Positions 48,430 through 57,041 of a stretch of 64,000 bases of DNA are shown here, piece by piece. A program made the position numbers and the translations under genes. The stretch covers positions 248,001 through 312,000 of the forward strand of contig NZ_JBLXJC010000003.1 of NCBI RefSeq assembly GCF_048269205.1, read 5' to 3'. Position 1 is the stretch's first letter. Every line of letters begins with the position of its first letter. This DNA is from Emcibacter sp048269205 (GTDB taxonomy: Bacteria > Pseudomonadota > Alphaproteobacteria > Sphingomonadales > Emcibacteraceae). The notes beneath the pieces were generated by a model that searched no databases, was not told the origin of the DNA, and saw only the letters and a list, made by a program, of their open reading frames with translations.

Positions 48430-49520
48430 GCGCCGCTCCAGACTTTACCGGGGATATAGACTTCACCCCGCATCAATTTGCGGGCCGTGCGCAGCAGGGC
48501 GGATCGCTTGACTTCCACCTCGCCACCCTTGATGTCCACATCCATGTCCACGGTGAAAAAACCCGTCGGGTGCTCCACCTCAAGCCTTTGCGCGCCGTCG
48601 GAGGGGGCCGGCAATTTCGCTATTCCTTCCGCCACCGATCCCGGCAATACACAGCCGGTGGCTACACTGACTGCGCCCAGCACACCGATCGCCTCATGAA
48701 CCCTGTGGGGAATGAAACTCCGCGTCGAAACCACACCGCCACTCTGCGGCGGGGAAATCAGGGTCATTTTCGGCACGGTCTTGGCCTTCACATCACCAAG
48801 GTTCATTTTCGGTCCGATTTCCAGTCGAATGCTTTCGATCCGCTCTTTCAGTGCTGCGTTGGCTTCCAGTTCTTCCGGTGCTTCCGTGCCGGAAAGCCCG
48901 AAATCAGCCGCCTTCAACAACACCACCGGCATACCGTTATCGACACAGGTGAGTTCAACCCCCTGCACTTCGTCGATAATATTGCCGGTCGGCAGAAGCG
49001 CACCACAGGAAGAGCCGGCCACATCCAGAAAATCCATGGGAACGGCCGCGGCCGTTCCCGGCACACCGTCAATACGGGCCTCGCCCTCATATTCCACCTG
49101 ACTGCCCGGCGTAGGCACATGGGCCACCGCAATACTGCCCGTATTGACCATATGGATGCGCACCGGGGTAACCCCGTCCTGCGCTTCCAGAAATCCGTTT
49201 TCAATGGCCCAGGGGCCGACCCCGGCGAGGATATTGCCGCAGTTCTGGCTGTCGCTGACTTCTGCCTTGTCGACCACCACCTGCAGGAACAGATAATCCA
49301 CATCTGCATCATCTCGTTCCGAGGGCGAAATGACCGCCACCTTGCTGGTCAGCGGATGGGCCCCGCCAACGCCATCAATCTGGCGCACATCAGGGGAACC
49401 CATGGCCGCGAGCAGGACCCGGTTGCGGGTATCCTCGTCAGCGGGCAGATCCTTTTTATCGAAATAGAGGCCCTTTGATGTGCCGCCCCGCATCAAAGTG
49501 GCCGGTATGGCCGTCAGCAT
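48426..49520 (-). CDS. ligU: 4-Oxalomesaconate tautomerase (PrpF family)
   Basis: 364 residues. IPATLMRGGTSKGLYFDKKD at the N-terminus, QNCGNILAGVGPWAIE (with the conserved Cys) and GSSCGALLPTGN mark the PrpF/LigU isomerase family. LigU converts the keto form of 4-oxalomesaconate to the isomer used by LigJ, by a 1,3-allylic shift. It starts 5 bases after ligK. Confidence 0.92.
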   Translation of the reverse strand: MLTAIPATLMRGGTSKGLYFDKKDLPADEDTRNRVLLAAMGSPDVRQIDGVGGAHPLTSKVAVISPSERDDADVDYLFLQVVVDKAEVSDSQNCGNILAGVGPWAIENGFLEAQDGVTPVRIHMVNTGSIAVAHVPTPGSQVEYEGEARIDGVPGTAAAVPMDFLDVAGSSCGALLPTGNIIDEVQGVELTCVDNGMPVVLLKAADFGLSGTEAPEELEANAALKERIESIRLEIGPKMNLGDVKAKTVPKMTLISPPQSGGVVSTRSFIPHRVHEAIGVLGAVSVATGCVLPGSVAEGIAKLPAPSDGAQRLEVEHPTGFFTVDMDVDIKGGEVEVKRSALLRTARKLMRGEVYIPGKVWSGA

Positions 49521-49525
49521 GGCGC

Positions 49526-50233
49526 TTATCCCTGTCCTTTGAGGTAATCTTGCTGGTCGATATATTTCAGGCCTTTTTCTTCCAGCCGCGGGCGCATGTC
49601 ATAGATATCGAGGCCAAGCACGCCAGCGGCAAGTTTCTGGCGTTTTTCCTCTTCATTTTCTTCACGCTTGCGGGATTTCTCCAGAATGTCAGCGGCCTCT
49701 TCACGGGCCACAACCACCACACCGTCATCATCGGCGATAATCAGGTCACCCGGATTGATATGGGCCCCGGCGCAAACCACCGGCACATTGACGCTGCCCA
49801 GGGTTTCCTTCACGGTACCCTGGGAGAACACGCATTTGGACCAGACCGGGAAACCCATTCCTTCCAGGTCCCTGGTGTCGCGCACACCGGCATCAATCAC
49901 CAGGCCAAGCACACCGCGGGCCTTCAGGCTGGTGGCCAGCAGGTCGCCGAAATAACCGGCGTCGGAAAAGGACGTGGGGGCAAGCACCAGCACGTCACCA
50001 GGCTGGCATTGCTCCACCGCCACATGGATCATCCAGTTGTCACAGGGCGGCGCACTGATGGTGACCGCCGTGCCGGCAATATAGGCGCCGCGATAGATCG
50101 GATTGATGTTGGGGGCGAGAAGACCCTTACGGCCCTGCGCCTCATGCACGGTGGCGACACCGTATTTTCCTTTTTGGAAGGCTTCCACGACCGATTTCTC
50201 GGTGCGTTTGACATTGGTTACGACGACTCCCAT
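49526..50233 (-). CDS. ligK: 4-Carboxy-4-hydroxy-2-oxoadipate aldolase
   Basis: 235 residues of the RraA-like class II aldolase family. LVIDAGVRDTRDLEGMGFPV carries the Arg-Asp pair of the active site, GDVLVLAPTSFSDAGYFGDL holds the oxyacid loop, and PGDLIIADDDGVVVVAREEA follows. It splits the final intermediate into pyruvate and oxaloacetate and often decarboxylates oxaloacetate. It is the first gene of the nine-gene operon, so the promoter lies in the gap shared with the LysR gene. Confidence 0.93.
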   Translation of the reverse strand: MGVVVTNVKRTEKSVVEAFQKGKYGVATVHEAQGRKGLLAPNINPIYRGAYIAGTAVTISAPPCDNWMIHVAVEQCQPGDVLVLAPTSFSDAGYFGDLLATSLKARGVLGLVIDAGVRDTRDLEGMGFPVWSKCVFSQGTVKETLGSVNVPVVCAGAHINPGDLIIADDDGVVVVAREEAADILEKSRKREENEEEKRQKLAAGVLGLDIYDMRPRLEEKGLKYIDQQDYLKGQG

Positions 50234-50301
50234 AGAACCCTCTCCATTGATTGTGGTTGAGATGGGCGGAGTCTCTCACCTCCTGAACATTAACGCCAAT
50301 A

Positions 50302-50317
50302 GATAATTGTTTTTATC
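50302..50317. promoter_or_regulatory. LysR-type operator candidate between ligK and the regulator gene
   Basis: GATAA-N6-TTATC, within ATA...TAT context, has the T-N11-A character of LysR boxes. It lies 69 bases upstream of the ligK start and 70 bases upstream of the chosen regulator start. Confidence 0.5.
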
Positions 50318-50386
50318 CATAAAAAAATGCTAAAGATATATCAGGGGAAACATTTCAGACAACAGTCCGGACAGCTCGTGACAACA

Positions 50387-51655
50387 ATGAAAAACAAAAC
50401 CGACCAGACGATTCCAAACCTGCGGCATATAAGGGCCTTCAGCCTTCTCGCAGAGGGCAAAACCCTGACAGCCACGGCCGGCGAGATCGGCCTGTCCCAA
50501 CCCGCCGTAACCCAAGGTTTAAGTAATCTGGAACAATATTTCGGGGCTGATCTCTGCATCCGGCAGAGAACCGGCACCTTTCTCACCGACTGCGGCGAAC
50601 TGCTGAAAAAGAGGGTGGTGCGTTTTTTCGAGCATTTTTCCGAAGCCATAGGCGAACTGCCCGGGCTCGACCGCAGGGAACGGGCGCGGGTGGAAAGAAA
50701 CATCACCACCTCCCAGCTGCAGGCGCTGATCGCCATCACCGAATACAGTAGCTTTTCCGCCGGCGCCCGGGCCACCGGCATTGCCGTACCCACCATCCAC
50801 CGGGCGGCGCGCGATCTCGAACGGATTATCGGCCAGAGCTTTTTCGAACAAACCAGTTTCGGGGTAAGACCGACGCGAACCGCCGCCCGTTTCGCCCACA
50901 AAGTAGAGCTCGCCTTTTCCGAGCTCGAGCAGGCGAAGTCGGAAATTGCCGCCTTCCAGGGCACCGGCAGCGGTCGGATTACCGTCGGCGCCATGCCGCT
51001 GGCGCGAAGCCATCTTGCCCCCCAGGCGATCTCCCGCTTCTGTCGGGAAAACAAGGGATATCTGGTTTCCATTGTCGAAGGGCCCTTCGAAACCCTGTTG
51101 CATGACCTCAAACGCGGCGCCATCGACTTCCTGATCGGCGCAGCGCGGCAGGATCTGTCGTCCCAGGGCGTGACCCAGTCGCACCTGTTTGATGACCCTT
51201 TGTCACTGCTGATGCGGCCCGGTCACCCGTTGGCGGAGGTGTCGGACCTGTCCATCGAACAACTGAGACACTATCCCTGGGTGGCGCCGCGGGCGGATTC
51301 CCCGCTCCGTCGCCACTTCGACCATATGTTTGAAGAAGCGGGCCTCAGCCCGCCGGAAGACATTGTCGAATGCAATTCCCTGAGTGCTTCCCGGGTCTTG
51401 CTGATGAATGATGACCGGCTGATGCTGCTGTCAGATGCCCAGGCCAGGTATGAACTCGGCACCGGCCTGTTGCTGTCCCGCCACCTGGCCAACCGGGAAG
51501 AAACAGAACGTCCGATCATGCTCTTTGCCCGCAAGGACTGGCATCCGACCTTCGCCCAGCAAAAGCTGGTGGATATCATTCAGCGGCTTGCCCTGGAAGA
51601 GCCGCAAAAAGAAATGCGGTTCCAGGGGAGGTATCCTGAGAACCGCAATAGGTAG
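50387..51655 (+). CDS. LysR-type regulator with two tandem HTH domains
   Basis: 422 residues from the ATG at 50387; GTG at 50378 and ATG at 50327 are alternatives and none has a strong ribosome site. The first HTH is LRHIRAFSLLAEGKTLTATA with GEIGLSQPAVTQGLSNLEQY, and a second HTH-like unit of the same family follows (TSQLQALIAITEYSSFSAGA, RATGIAVPTIHRAARDLERI). The periplasmic-binding-protein-like ligand domain starts near GSGRITVGAMPLARSHL. Ordinary LysR proteins are about 300 residues with one HTH. Divergence from the lig operon suggests it activates protocatechuate degradation, as LigR does in Sphingobium (inference). Confidence 0.85.
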   Translation: MKNKTDQTIPNLRHIRAFSLLAEGKTLTATAGEIGLSQPAVTQGLSNLEQYFGADLCIRQRTGTFLTDCGELLKKRVVRFFEHFSEAIGELPGLDRRERARVERNITTSQLQALIAITEYSSFSAGARATGIAVPTIHRAARDLERIIGQSFFEQTSFGVRPTRTAARFAHKVELAFSELEQAKSEIAAFQGTGSGRITVGAMPLARSHLAPQAISRFCRENKGYLVSIVEGPFETLLHDLKRGAIDFLIGAARQDLSSQGVTQSHLFDDPLSLLMRPGHPLAEVSDLSIEQLRHYPWVAPRADSPLRRHFDHMFEEAGLSPPEDIVECNSLSASRVLLMNDDRLMLLSDAQARYELGTGLLLSRHLANREETERPIMLFARKDWHPTFAQQKLVDIIQRLALEEPQKEMRFQGRYPENRNR

Positions 51656-51679
51656 GGAAGTTTGCTTCAGGGAAAAACC

Positions 51680-52855
51680 CTATTCATAAGGCAGGCCCAC
51701 ATAGTTTTCCGCCAGCGACGTGAGTGCTGCTTTGGAGCCAAACAGATAATCCAGTTCCGCATCCTGCATGCGGCTGCCGAACCCGCCGGTTTCGGGGAAA
51801 TTATGCAGAAGCGACGTCATCCACCAGGAGAAACGCTCCGCCATCCATACCCGGCGCAGGGCCTTGGAGGCATAAGTATCCAGACCGGCCTCACTGCCGG
51901 ATTTGTAGAACTCGATCAGTCCCCGTGACAGGAAATAAATGTCAGACGCGGCCAGGTTCAGGCCCTTGGCCCCGGTCGGCGGCACAATATGGGCGGCATC
52001 CCCGGCCAGGAACAGGCGCCCGTGGCGCATCGTTTCGCATACGAAACTACGCAAAGGAGCAATACTCTTTTCAATGGACGGACCGGTCACCAGCGTGTCA
52101 GCCACATTTTCCGGCAGGCGGCGGCGCAACTCGTCCCAAAAACGGTCATCTGACCAGTCATCCACGCTGTCATCCAGGGAGCACTGGATATAATGACGGC
52201 TGAGGTTTTCATTGCGCATGCTGCAGAGGGCAAAACCGCGCTCGTGCCGGGTGTAGATCAGTTCATGATCCGCGGGCGGTGTTTCCGACATGATGCCGAG
52301 CCAGCCAAAGGGGTAAACCTTTTCAAAGGTTTTCAGCAACGTTGAGGGAATTGAGCGCCGGCTTGCGCCATGATAGCCGTCACAGCCGGCCACAAAATCA
52401 CAGATAAGAGTATGTTCCTGGCCGTCCTTCTTGTAACGGATGACCGGACTGTCAGTCTCGGCACCCTCGACCCCCAACACTTCCGCTTCCTCAATGATGG
52501 TGCCGCCAGCCGCACGGCGAACCTCGATCAGATCACGGGTGATTTCTGTCTGGCCGTAAACCATCACACCGGTGCCGCCGGTCAGGCCCTTGAGATCCAC
52601 CCGGTGACACTCCCCCTGGAAGGCGATATTGAACCCGTCATGCTCATATCCTTCCCGGTCCATGCGTTCATGTGCCTGGGCTTCACGCAGCAGATCCACA
52701 CAGCCCTGTTCAAGCACACCCGCCCTGATCCGGGTCAGGACATAGTCCATGGTCTTCCGTTCGAGGACCACGCTTTCGATGCCCTGGAGATGAAGAAGCT
52801 GAGAGAGAATAAGACCCGACGGCCCGCCGCCGATAATTCCGACCTGTGTTCGCAT
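51680..52855 (-). CDS. pobA: 4-Hydroxybenzoate 3-monooxygenase
   Basis: 391 residues from the ATG at 52855, which begins MRTQVGIIGGGPSGLILSQL, the FAD-binding motif; a start 9 codons earlier is less likely. Further hallmarks are RIRAGVLEQGCVDLL, VYGQTEITRDL, GCDGYHGASRRSIP, YPFGWLGIMSETPP, GDAAHIVPPTGAKGLNLAAS and ENYVGLPYE. All match Pseudomonas PobA. It hydroxylates 4-hydroxybenzoate to protocatechuate with NADPH and oxygen, feeding LigAB. It converges with the LysR gene and diverges from the AraC-type regulator. Confidence 0.95.
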   Translation of the reverse strand: MRTQVGIIGGGPSGLILSQLLHLQGIESVVLERKTMDYVLTRIRAGVLEQGCVDLLREAQAHERMDREGYEHDGFNIAFQGECHRVDLKGLTGGTGVMVYGQTEITRDLIEVRRAAGGTIIEEAEVLGVEGAETDSPVIRYKKDGQEHTLICDFVAGCDGYHGASRRSIPSTLLKTFEKVYPFGWLGIMSETPPADHELIYTRHERGFALCSMRNENLSRHYIQCSLDDSVDDWSDDRFWDELRRRLPENVADTLVTGPSIEKSIAPLRSFVCETMRHGRLFLAGDAAHIVPPTGAKGLNLAASDIYFLSRGLIEFYKSGSEAGLDTYASKALRRVWMAERFSWWMTSLLHNFPETGGFGSRMQDAELDYLFGSKAALTSLAENYVGLPYE

Positions 52856-53017
52856 GACTTGAAGCTCCCGAAGAATTAGCAAATATCACACCACTCAGGG
52901 TGCTTTTAAATTCGTGAATATCCAGATAGTAAAAGAGACATGAGGCTGTTTAAATAGACAGTCGTGACAATAATTTGTATATTTCGAACATTATTGGCAA
53001 TAAAAGGCTGCCCCCTG

Positions 53018-53896
53018 ATGGAAATGATTCCCAATTTCGTTCTCTATGGTGAAGAGGATCGAGAGATCTTCCCGGATTATCTGCATATCGAGTCCATCCG
53101 CGCCCGAAGTCTGGGCTTTGGCTGGAAGTTTCATGCCCACCGGCATCACAATTTGTATCAGTTCTTTTTTATCTCAAAAGGTGGCGGAACGGCGCTGATC
53201 GAGAGCCAGAACCACTTCCTGCTGAACGGGCATGTCATCCTGATGCCCCCCATGTCTGTTCATGGCTTTGACTTCCTGCCCGATACCGAAGGCTGGGTTC
53301 TGACCGTCCCCGACCCGTTCCTGCAGCGAATACTGGAAGAGGAGACTGTCCTGATCAACTATCTGGCAAAAGCCAGAATTTTCCACAGCGAGGAGAAAAC
53401 AAAGACAAATGAAATTCGCGAAATTTTTGCCGGCATCGAACGGGAACATGCCGTGTCTCAACCCATGCGTGGACTTGGTGTGCGGAGCCTCCTTACACAT
53501 CTGGCCGTTACCTTGTATCGGACTTTCCCACCACAGGAAGATGTCCCGCAGAGCGCCGCCAGCCAGAAACAAAAACTGCTGAGAGAGTTCCAGAAGCTGG
53601 TGGATATGCATTTTCGTGAACGCTGGCCGGTCGGCCGCTATGCGGAAATACTCGGCATCACCCCGACCCATTTGAGCCGGATTTGCAAGCAGGTTCTGGA
53701 TGTCCCCGCCTCGGACCTGATCACGGAACGCAGCCTCCTGGAAGCCAGAAGGCTGCTGATCTATACGTCGCTGGGCATTTCGGAGATTGGCTGGGAACTG
53801 GGGTTCAGCAATCCCGCCCATTTTTCCAAATTCTTTCGCGAAAAGACCCGTCGCAAGCCCTCCGAATTTCGTCAGGCCTTTACCAGGAGGGCTTGA
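53018..53896 (+). CDS. pobR: AraC-family regulator of pobA (PobR type)
   Basis: 292 residues from the ATG at 53018. The N-terminal cupin-like domain has HAHRHHNLYQFFFISKGGG and LLNGHVILMPPMSVHGFDF. The C-terminal two-HTH AraC domain has VGRYAEILGITPTHLSRICK and ISEIGWELGFSNPAHFSKFF. In Pseudomonas and relatives an AraC-type PobR, divergent from pobA, activates it in response to 4-hydroxybenzoate. The same layout here, 162 bases apart, supports this role. Confidence 0.88.
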   Translation: MEMIPNFVLYGEEDREIFPDYLHIESIRARSLGFGWKFHAHRHHNLYQFFFISKGGGTALIESQNHFLLNGHVILMPPMSVHGFDFLPDTEGWVLTVPDPFLQRILEEETVLINYLAKARIFHSEEKTKTNEIREIFAGIEREHAVSQPMRGLGVRSLLTHLAVTLYRTFPPQEDVPQSAASQKQKLLREFQKLVDMHFRERWPVGRYAEILGITPTHLSRICKQVLDVPASDLITERSLLEARRLLIYTSLGISEIGWELGFSNPAHFSKFFREKTRRKPSEFRQAFTRRA

Positions 53897-54147
53897 TCAT
53901 TCCCCAAGAATCACCGGGAAGCCCCCGTATAGGCACCGTATAGGCACCGTTCAGGTCAATCAGCGGGCAGACCATCCTGATCTTTCCAAGTGCCGGTTTC
54001 AAACAGATTTTCTTCGGAAGCGGGACGGCTAAATTTGACCGAGATAACTTCCTGACGGCGATCAAGCAGGTTGATACAGAATTTTTGAGAAGAGGTTCTA
54101 GCGGTAATTTTTACGGAAACCGCCCAGTTTTACCTGTCAACATAGAA

Positions 54148-54981
54148 TCAGGATCCGGCCTTCTCCAGATGATCCTTCACTAAATGATAAACAGGCTCGG
54201 GATGGGTAAAGGGGCTCATGTGACCGGCACCGTCAAGGATATGAGTTTCTGCCTGCCCCAGAGCCTGGCCGAGTACTTCTGTCACTGCCCGGGCTTGTCG
54301 CGTGGTTTTGCTGCCGCAAACCAGGGTCACCGGACAATTAATAAAGGCATAGTCGCCGGGTTTCTGGTCATAGCGATACATATTGCCGAACTCATAGGCC
54401 ACCTTGGGCATGGTCCGGTGCACCTCGGCGCGAAATTTTTTCGGCGCAAGCCGCCATTTCAGCCAGCCAAGCCAGTAGGACATATAAATATCAGCGGCCT
54501 TTTTAATATTCCCCGCGCCGGTCTGACGGATAACGTTCCCGGCCCGGCGATCGATACTCGCCCAATCCGACAAGCGGCCGCCGGTCCTGAGCAGGTGAAA
54601 AGAGACCGGCTCCACCAGAAACAGGCTCCTGATCCGGGGTGACGGCCTGTAGAATTCTGCCAGTGCCATTTGCAGGGCGACAGCCCCGCCATAAGAATGG
54701 GCAATGACATGCACCGGTTCGTCGGCCACCTCCAGAAGGGCGGCCAGGGCATCCGTATCATTAACGAGCGGATTGCCCTGTTCATCCAGCGACCATTCCC
54801 CTGACTCGCCATATCCCGGCAGATCCGGCATCAGGGTCTGGAAAGTTTCATGAAGGCGGCTGCCGATGCCCTTCCATTCCCGGTGGCTGGCGCTGGAACA
54901 ATGGACAAAGAGGAGAGGCGGCCCCTCTCCTCCGCTATGATAGCTGATCCGATAGCCGTTCAGATTTATGTCATGTTTCAT
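54148..54981 (-). CDS. Alpha/beta hydrolase
   Basis: 277 residues from the ATG at 54981; an ATG at 55008 is an alternative. The fold is shown by LLFVHCSSASHREW (oxyanion region), PDLPGYGESGEW, the nucleophile elbow AHSYGGAV, and the C-terminal GAGHMSPFTHPE with the catalytic His. The substrate is unknown. It is last in an operon behind the MddA-like and winged-helix methyltransferases, so it may act on a methylated or thioester compound (inference). Confidence 0.85.
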   Translation of the reverse strand: MKHDINLNGYRISYHSGGEGPPLLFVHCSSASHREWKGIGSRLHETFQTLMPDLPGYGESGEWSLDEQGNPLVNDTDALAALLEVADEPVHVIAHSYGGAVALQMALAEFYRPSPRIRSLFLVEPVSFHLLRTGGRLSDWASIDRRAGNVIRQTGAGNIKKAADIYMSYWLGWLKWRLAPKKFRAEVHRTMPKVAYEFGNMYRYDQKPGDYAFINCPVTLVCGSKTTRQARAVTEVLGQALGQAETHILDGAGHMSPFTHPEPVYHLVKDHLEKAGS

Positions 54982-55026
54982 GCTTGTATCCCACTGCCTG
55001 ACCACCATCTGTACCCATGACAGGGA

Positions 55027-55806
55027 CTATTTACGCCATACTTTCAGACCCGGAAAGAGGGCCGGCATTGTCCTGTGATACTGTTCATATTCGCCCCCGA
55101 GTTCCTCGATAAGTTTCCTGGCCTCGAGACGAATTCCCACCATGATATAGATCGTCAGGGCCGCCGACAGAACCAGATGACCCAAGGTCATATAAGGGGT
55201 AGCCCAGAGCAGCATGACAGTACCCGTCATCATGGGATGGCGCACCAGATTGTAAAATAACGGTGTCACAAAGCCCTGATCCTGGTCGGGTGCAGATGCC
55301 GCTAGACCATTTAGAGCCTGCTTGATGCCGAACAAGTGCCAGTGGTCGATCAGATGTGTGGAGATGAGCATAATGAGCCAGCCCGCAACATACAGCCCCC
55401 ACATCAGCGCCACCGCCCAGCCTGCTTCCATATGCCAGATCTCCAACGGGTGACTGCGCCACTGCCACATCAAGATAAAAAAAGTAAAAGTTGAGACCGC
55501 GACAAACACCGGGCGCTCCCAGACAGGGTTAAATTGACTTGCGAACCATGCCTTATAGCCTTGTGAGGCCATGATGGTGTGCTGAACCGCAAACAGCATG
55601 ACCAGGCCGATATTGACAGCCAGCATTTCCGGCATCGGCGCCGGCCGGATATTGTCCACATGGACCGGCACCAGGCTGCCGGCCAGATAAAACGCATAAT
55701 AGGCAAAGAGCAAGGTGAAAGCCGTATAGGAAATCAGTGCAAATGCCTTGACCGCAAAACCGGTACCGGTTTTTGCCTCGTCCTGTATCTGATTGAATTC
55801 ACTCAT
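55027..55806 (-). CDS. MddA/NnrU-like membrane methyltransferase (methanethiol S-methyltransferase family)
   Basis: 259 residues with five to six membrane spans. LAVNIGLVMLFAVQHTIMAS, AGWLIMLISTHLIDHWHLFG, YNLVRHPMMTGTVMLLWATP and LGGEYEQYHRTMPALFP are typical of MddA, which makes dimethyl sulfide from methanethiol and S-adenosylmethionine, and of the wider NnrU/ICMT-like group. The RHPM and E-Y-x-x-Y-x-x-x-x-P motifs are the cofactor-side signature of this fold. Its neighbours are a soluble methyltransferase 40 bases upstream and a hydrolase downstream. DMS formation is plausible but not proven by sequence. Confidence 0.75.
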   Translation of the reverse strand: MSEFNQIQDEAKTGTGFAVKAFALISYTAFTLLFAYYAFYLAGSLVPVHVDNIRPAPMPEMLAVNIGLVMLFAVQHTIMASQGYKAWFASQFNPVWERPVFVAVSTFTFFILMWQWRSHPLEIWHMEAGWAVALMWGLYVAGWLIMLISTHLIDHWHLFGIKQALNGLAASAPDQDQGFVTPLFYNLVRHPMMTGTVMLLWATPYMTLGHLVLSAALTIYIMVGIRLEARKLIEELGGEYEQYHRTMPALFPGLKVWRK

Positions 55807-55846
55807 TTCATAATCCCTCTTTTATAAATAATTATTGAATTAGCTA

Positions 55847-56938
55847 TTATCCCTTGCGGGAGATGAACCAGACGTTCATCGGGTCATGTTCAAGCGTATT
55901 TTTTTCGATCTTCCCAAAACCGGCCTCCCGGAGCATGTCCAGAGCCGTCTCCCAGCCCCACATGGTGCCGAGACCTTCCCCACCCTGGGCGCGGGAAACC
56001 GGCGTACAGTGAGTGCACGATATAGTATACAGAAATGCCGCCATTGGAAAGTCATGGTTGTTTTCCAGCCTGGCGGATCCGCCGATATCCTGCATCAGAT
56101 AGAGACCGCCGGGACGCAGCGCCCGGAAAATCCGCTTCAGATAATGCTGCGGGTCTTTCTGGTCATGTACCGCATCAAAGGAGGTAATCAGATCGAACTT
56201 CTCCTCAAGCTCGAAACCGGTCATGTCAAAAACCCTGAAGGAAATATTGTCAAGACCGCGACGGGCAACTTCGAAACGGGCAAAGTCTATGGCATCCTCG
56301 CACAGATCATAGCCCGTAAACCTGCTCGCGGGGTAGCGCTCCGCCAGCGCCATCAGCGCCTGGCCCCGTCCGCAGCCGGCATCAAAAACATCGATGCCCT
56401 CTTCAAGTCTGCCCTGCATTTCCCCGAGGAGGGGAAGAATATTGTCAAAAAGAGCCGAAACGACACTCATGTTGCTGTCTTCCGCCATTACCTCGTGAAA
56501 ACAGGGATAGTTTTCATAGGAAATACCCTCGCCGGTACGAAAAACCTCCAGAATGGTTTCATAGATAGACGCCACCATGGGAATATGCTGTGAGAAAACA
56601 GCCAGATTTTCCCCGGCCCCGTTGCGGCACAACATGGCCGCATGTTCCGGCGGCAAGGTGAAACGGCCACTTTCGGGTTCATAGTCAATCAATCCGCCGA
56701 CAGTCAGGGAGCAGAGCCATTCGCGGACATATCGTTCGGCAAGCCCGGCATCGGCGGCAATTTCCCGGCTTGTACCGGAGCCGCCCCTCTCGGACATGGC
56801 ATCAAACAGACGCAGGCGATAGCCCACAAAAATCATGAAGCCGACCGCTCCGTCATTCAGAATATCACACACCCGCTCGGCGAAATTTTCCATTCGCGCT
56901 TCATCAAGAGCCGGCTTAACTTTGGTCATCACAGTCAT
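55847..56938 (-). CDS. Class I SAM-dependent methyltransferase with N-terminal winged-helix dimerisation domain
   Basis: 363 residues. The first 110 residues form a winged helix (FDAMSERGGSGTSREIAADA, GLAERYVREWLCSLTVGGLI). The Rossmann domain has VFDAGCGRGQALMALAERYP (motif I), GYDLCEDAIDFA, and FDLITSFDAVHDQKDP. This arrangement occurs in Rv2258c-like and small-molecule O-, N- or S-methyltransferases. The acceptor is unknown. It is the first gene of the three-gene operon and diverges from the GlxA-type regulator 104 bases away. Confidence 0.85.
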   Translation of the reverse strand: MTVMTKVKPALDEARMENFAERVCDILNDGAVGFMIFVGYRLRLFDAMSERGGSGTSREIAADAGLAERYVREWLCSLTVGGLIDYEPESGRFTLPPEHAAMLCRNGAGENLAVFSQHIPMVASIYETILEVFRTGEGISYENYPCFHEVMAEDSNMSVVSALFDNILPLLGEMQGRLEEGIDVFDAGCGRGQALMALAERYPASRFTGYDLCEDAIDFARFEVARRGLDNISFRVFDMTGFELEEKFDLITSFDAVHDQKDPQHYLKRIFRALRPGGLYLMQDIGGSARLENNHDFPMAAFLYTISCTHCTPVSRAQGGEGLGTMWGWETALDMLREAGFGKIEKNTLEHDPMNVWFISRKG

Positions 56939-57041
56939 TTCATATCCCCGTTAGAATCATATATTGTAGTTGCGGGGCACTTTGCATCAGCGACAGATGT
57001 ATGATAAGTGCGGTTTGTGACAACAAAGAGCTGAATATGAC

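Noticed and set aside
53925..53952. Short tandem repeat CCGTATAGGCA x2
   Set aside because: Only two copies of an 11-base unit; most likely a simple local duplication without function.
53956..54129. A 58-codon minus-strand open stretch (ending SEENLFETGTWKDQDGLPAD) in the gap after pobR
   Set aside because: It has a plausible protein-like composition but no start codon and no recognised family. It could be a gene remnant, but the evidence is too thin to call.
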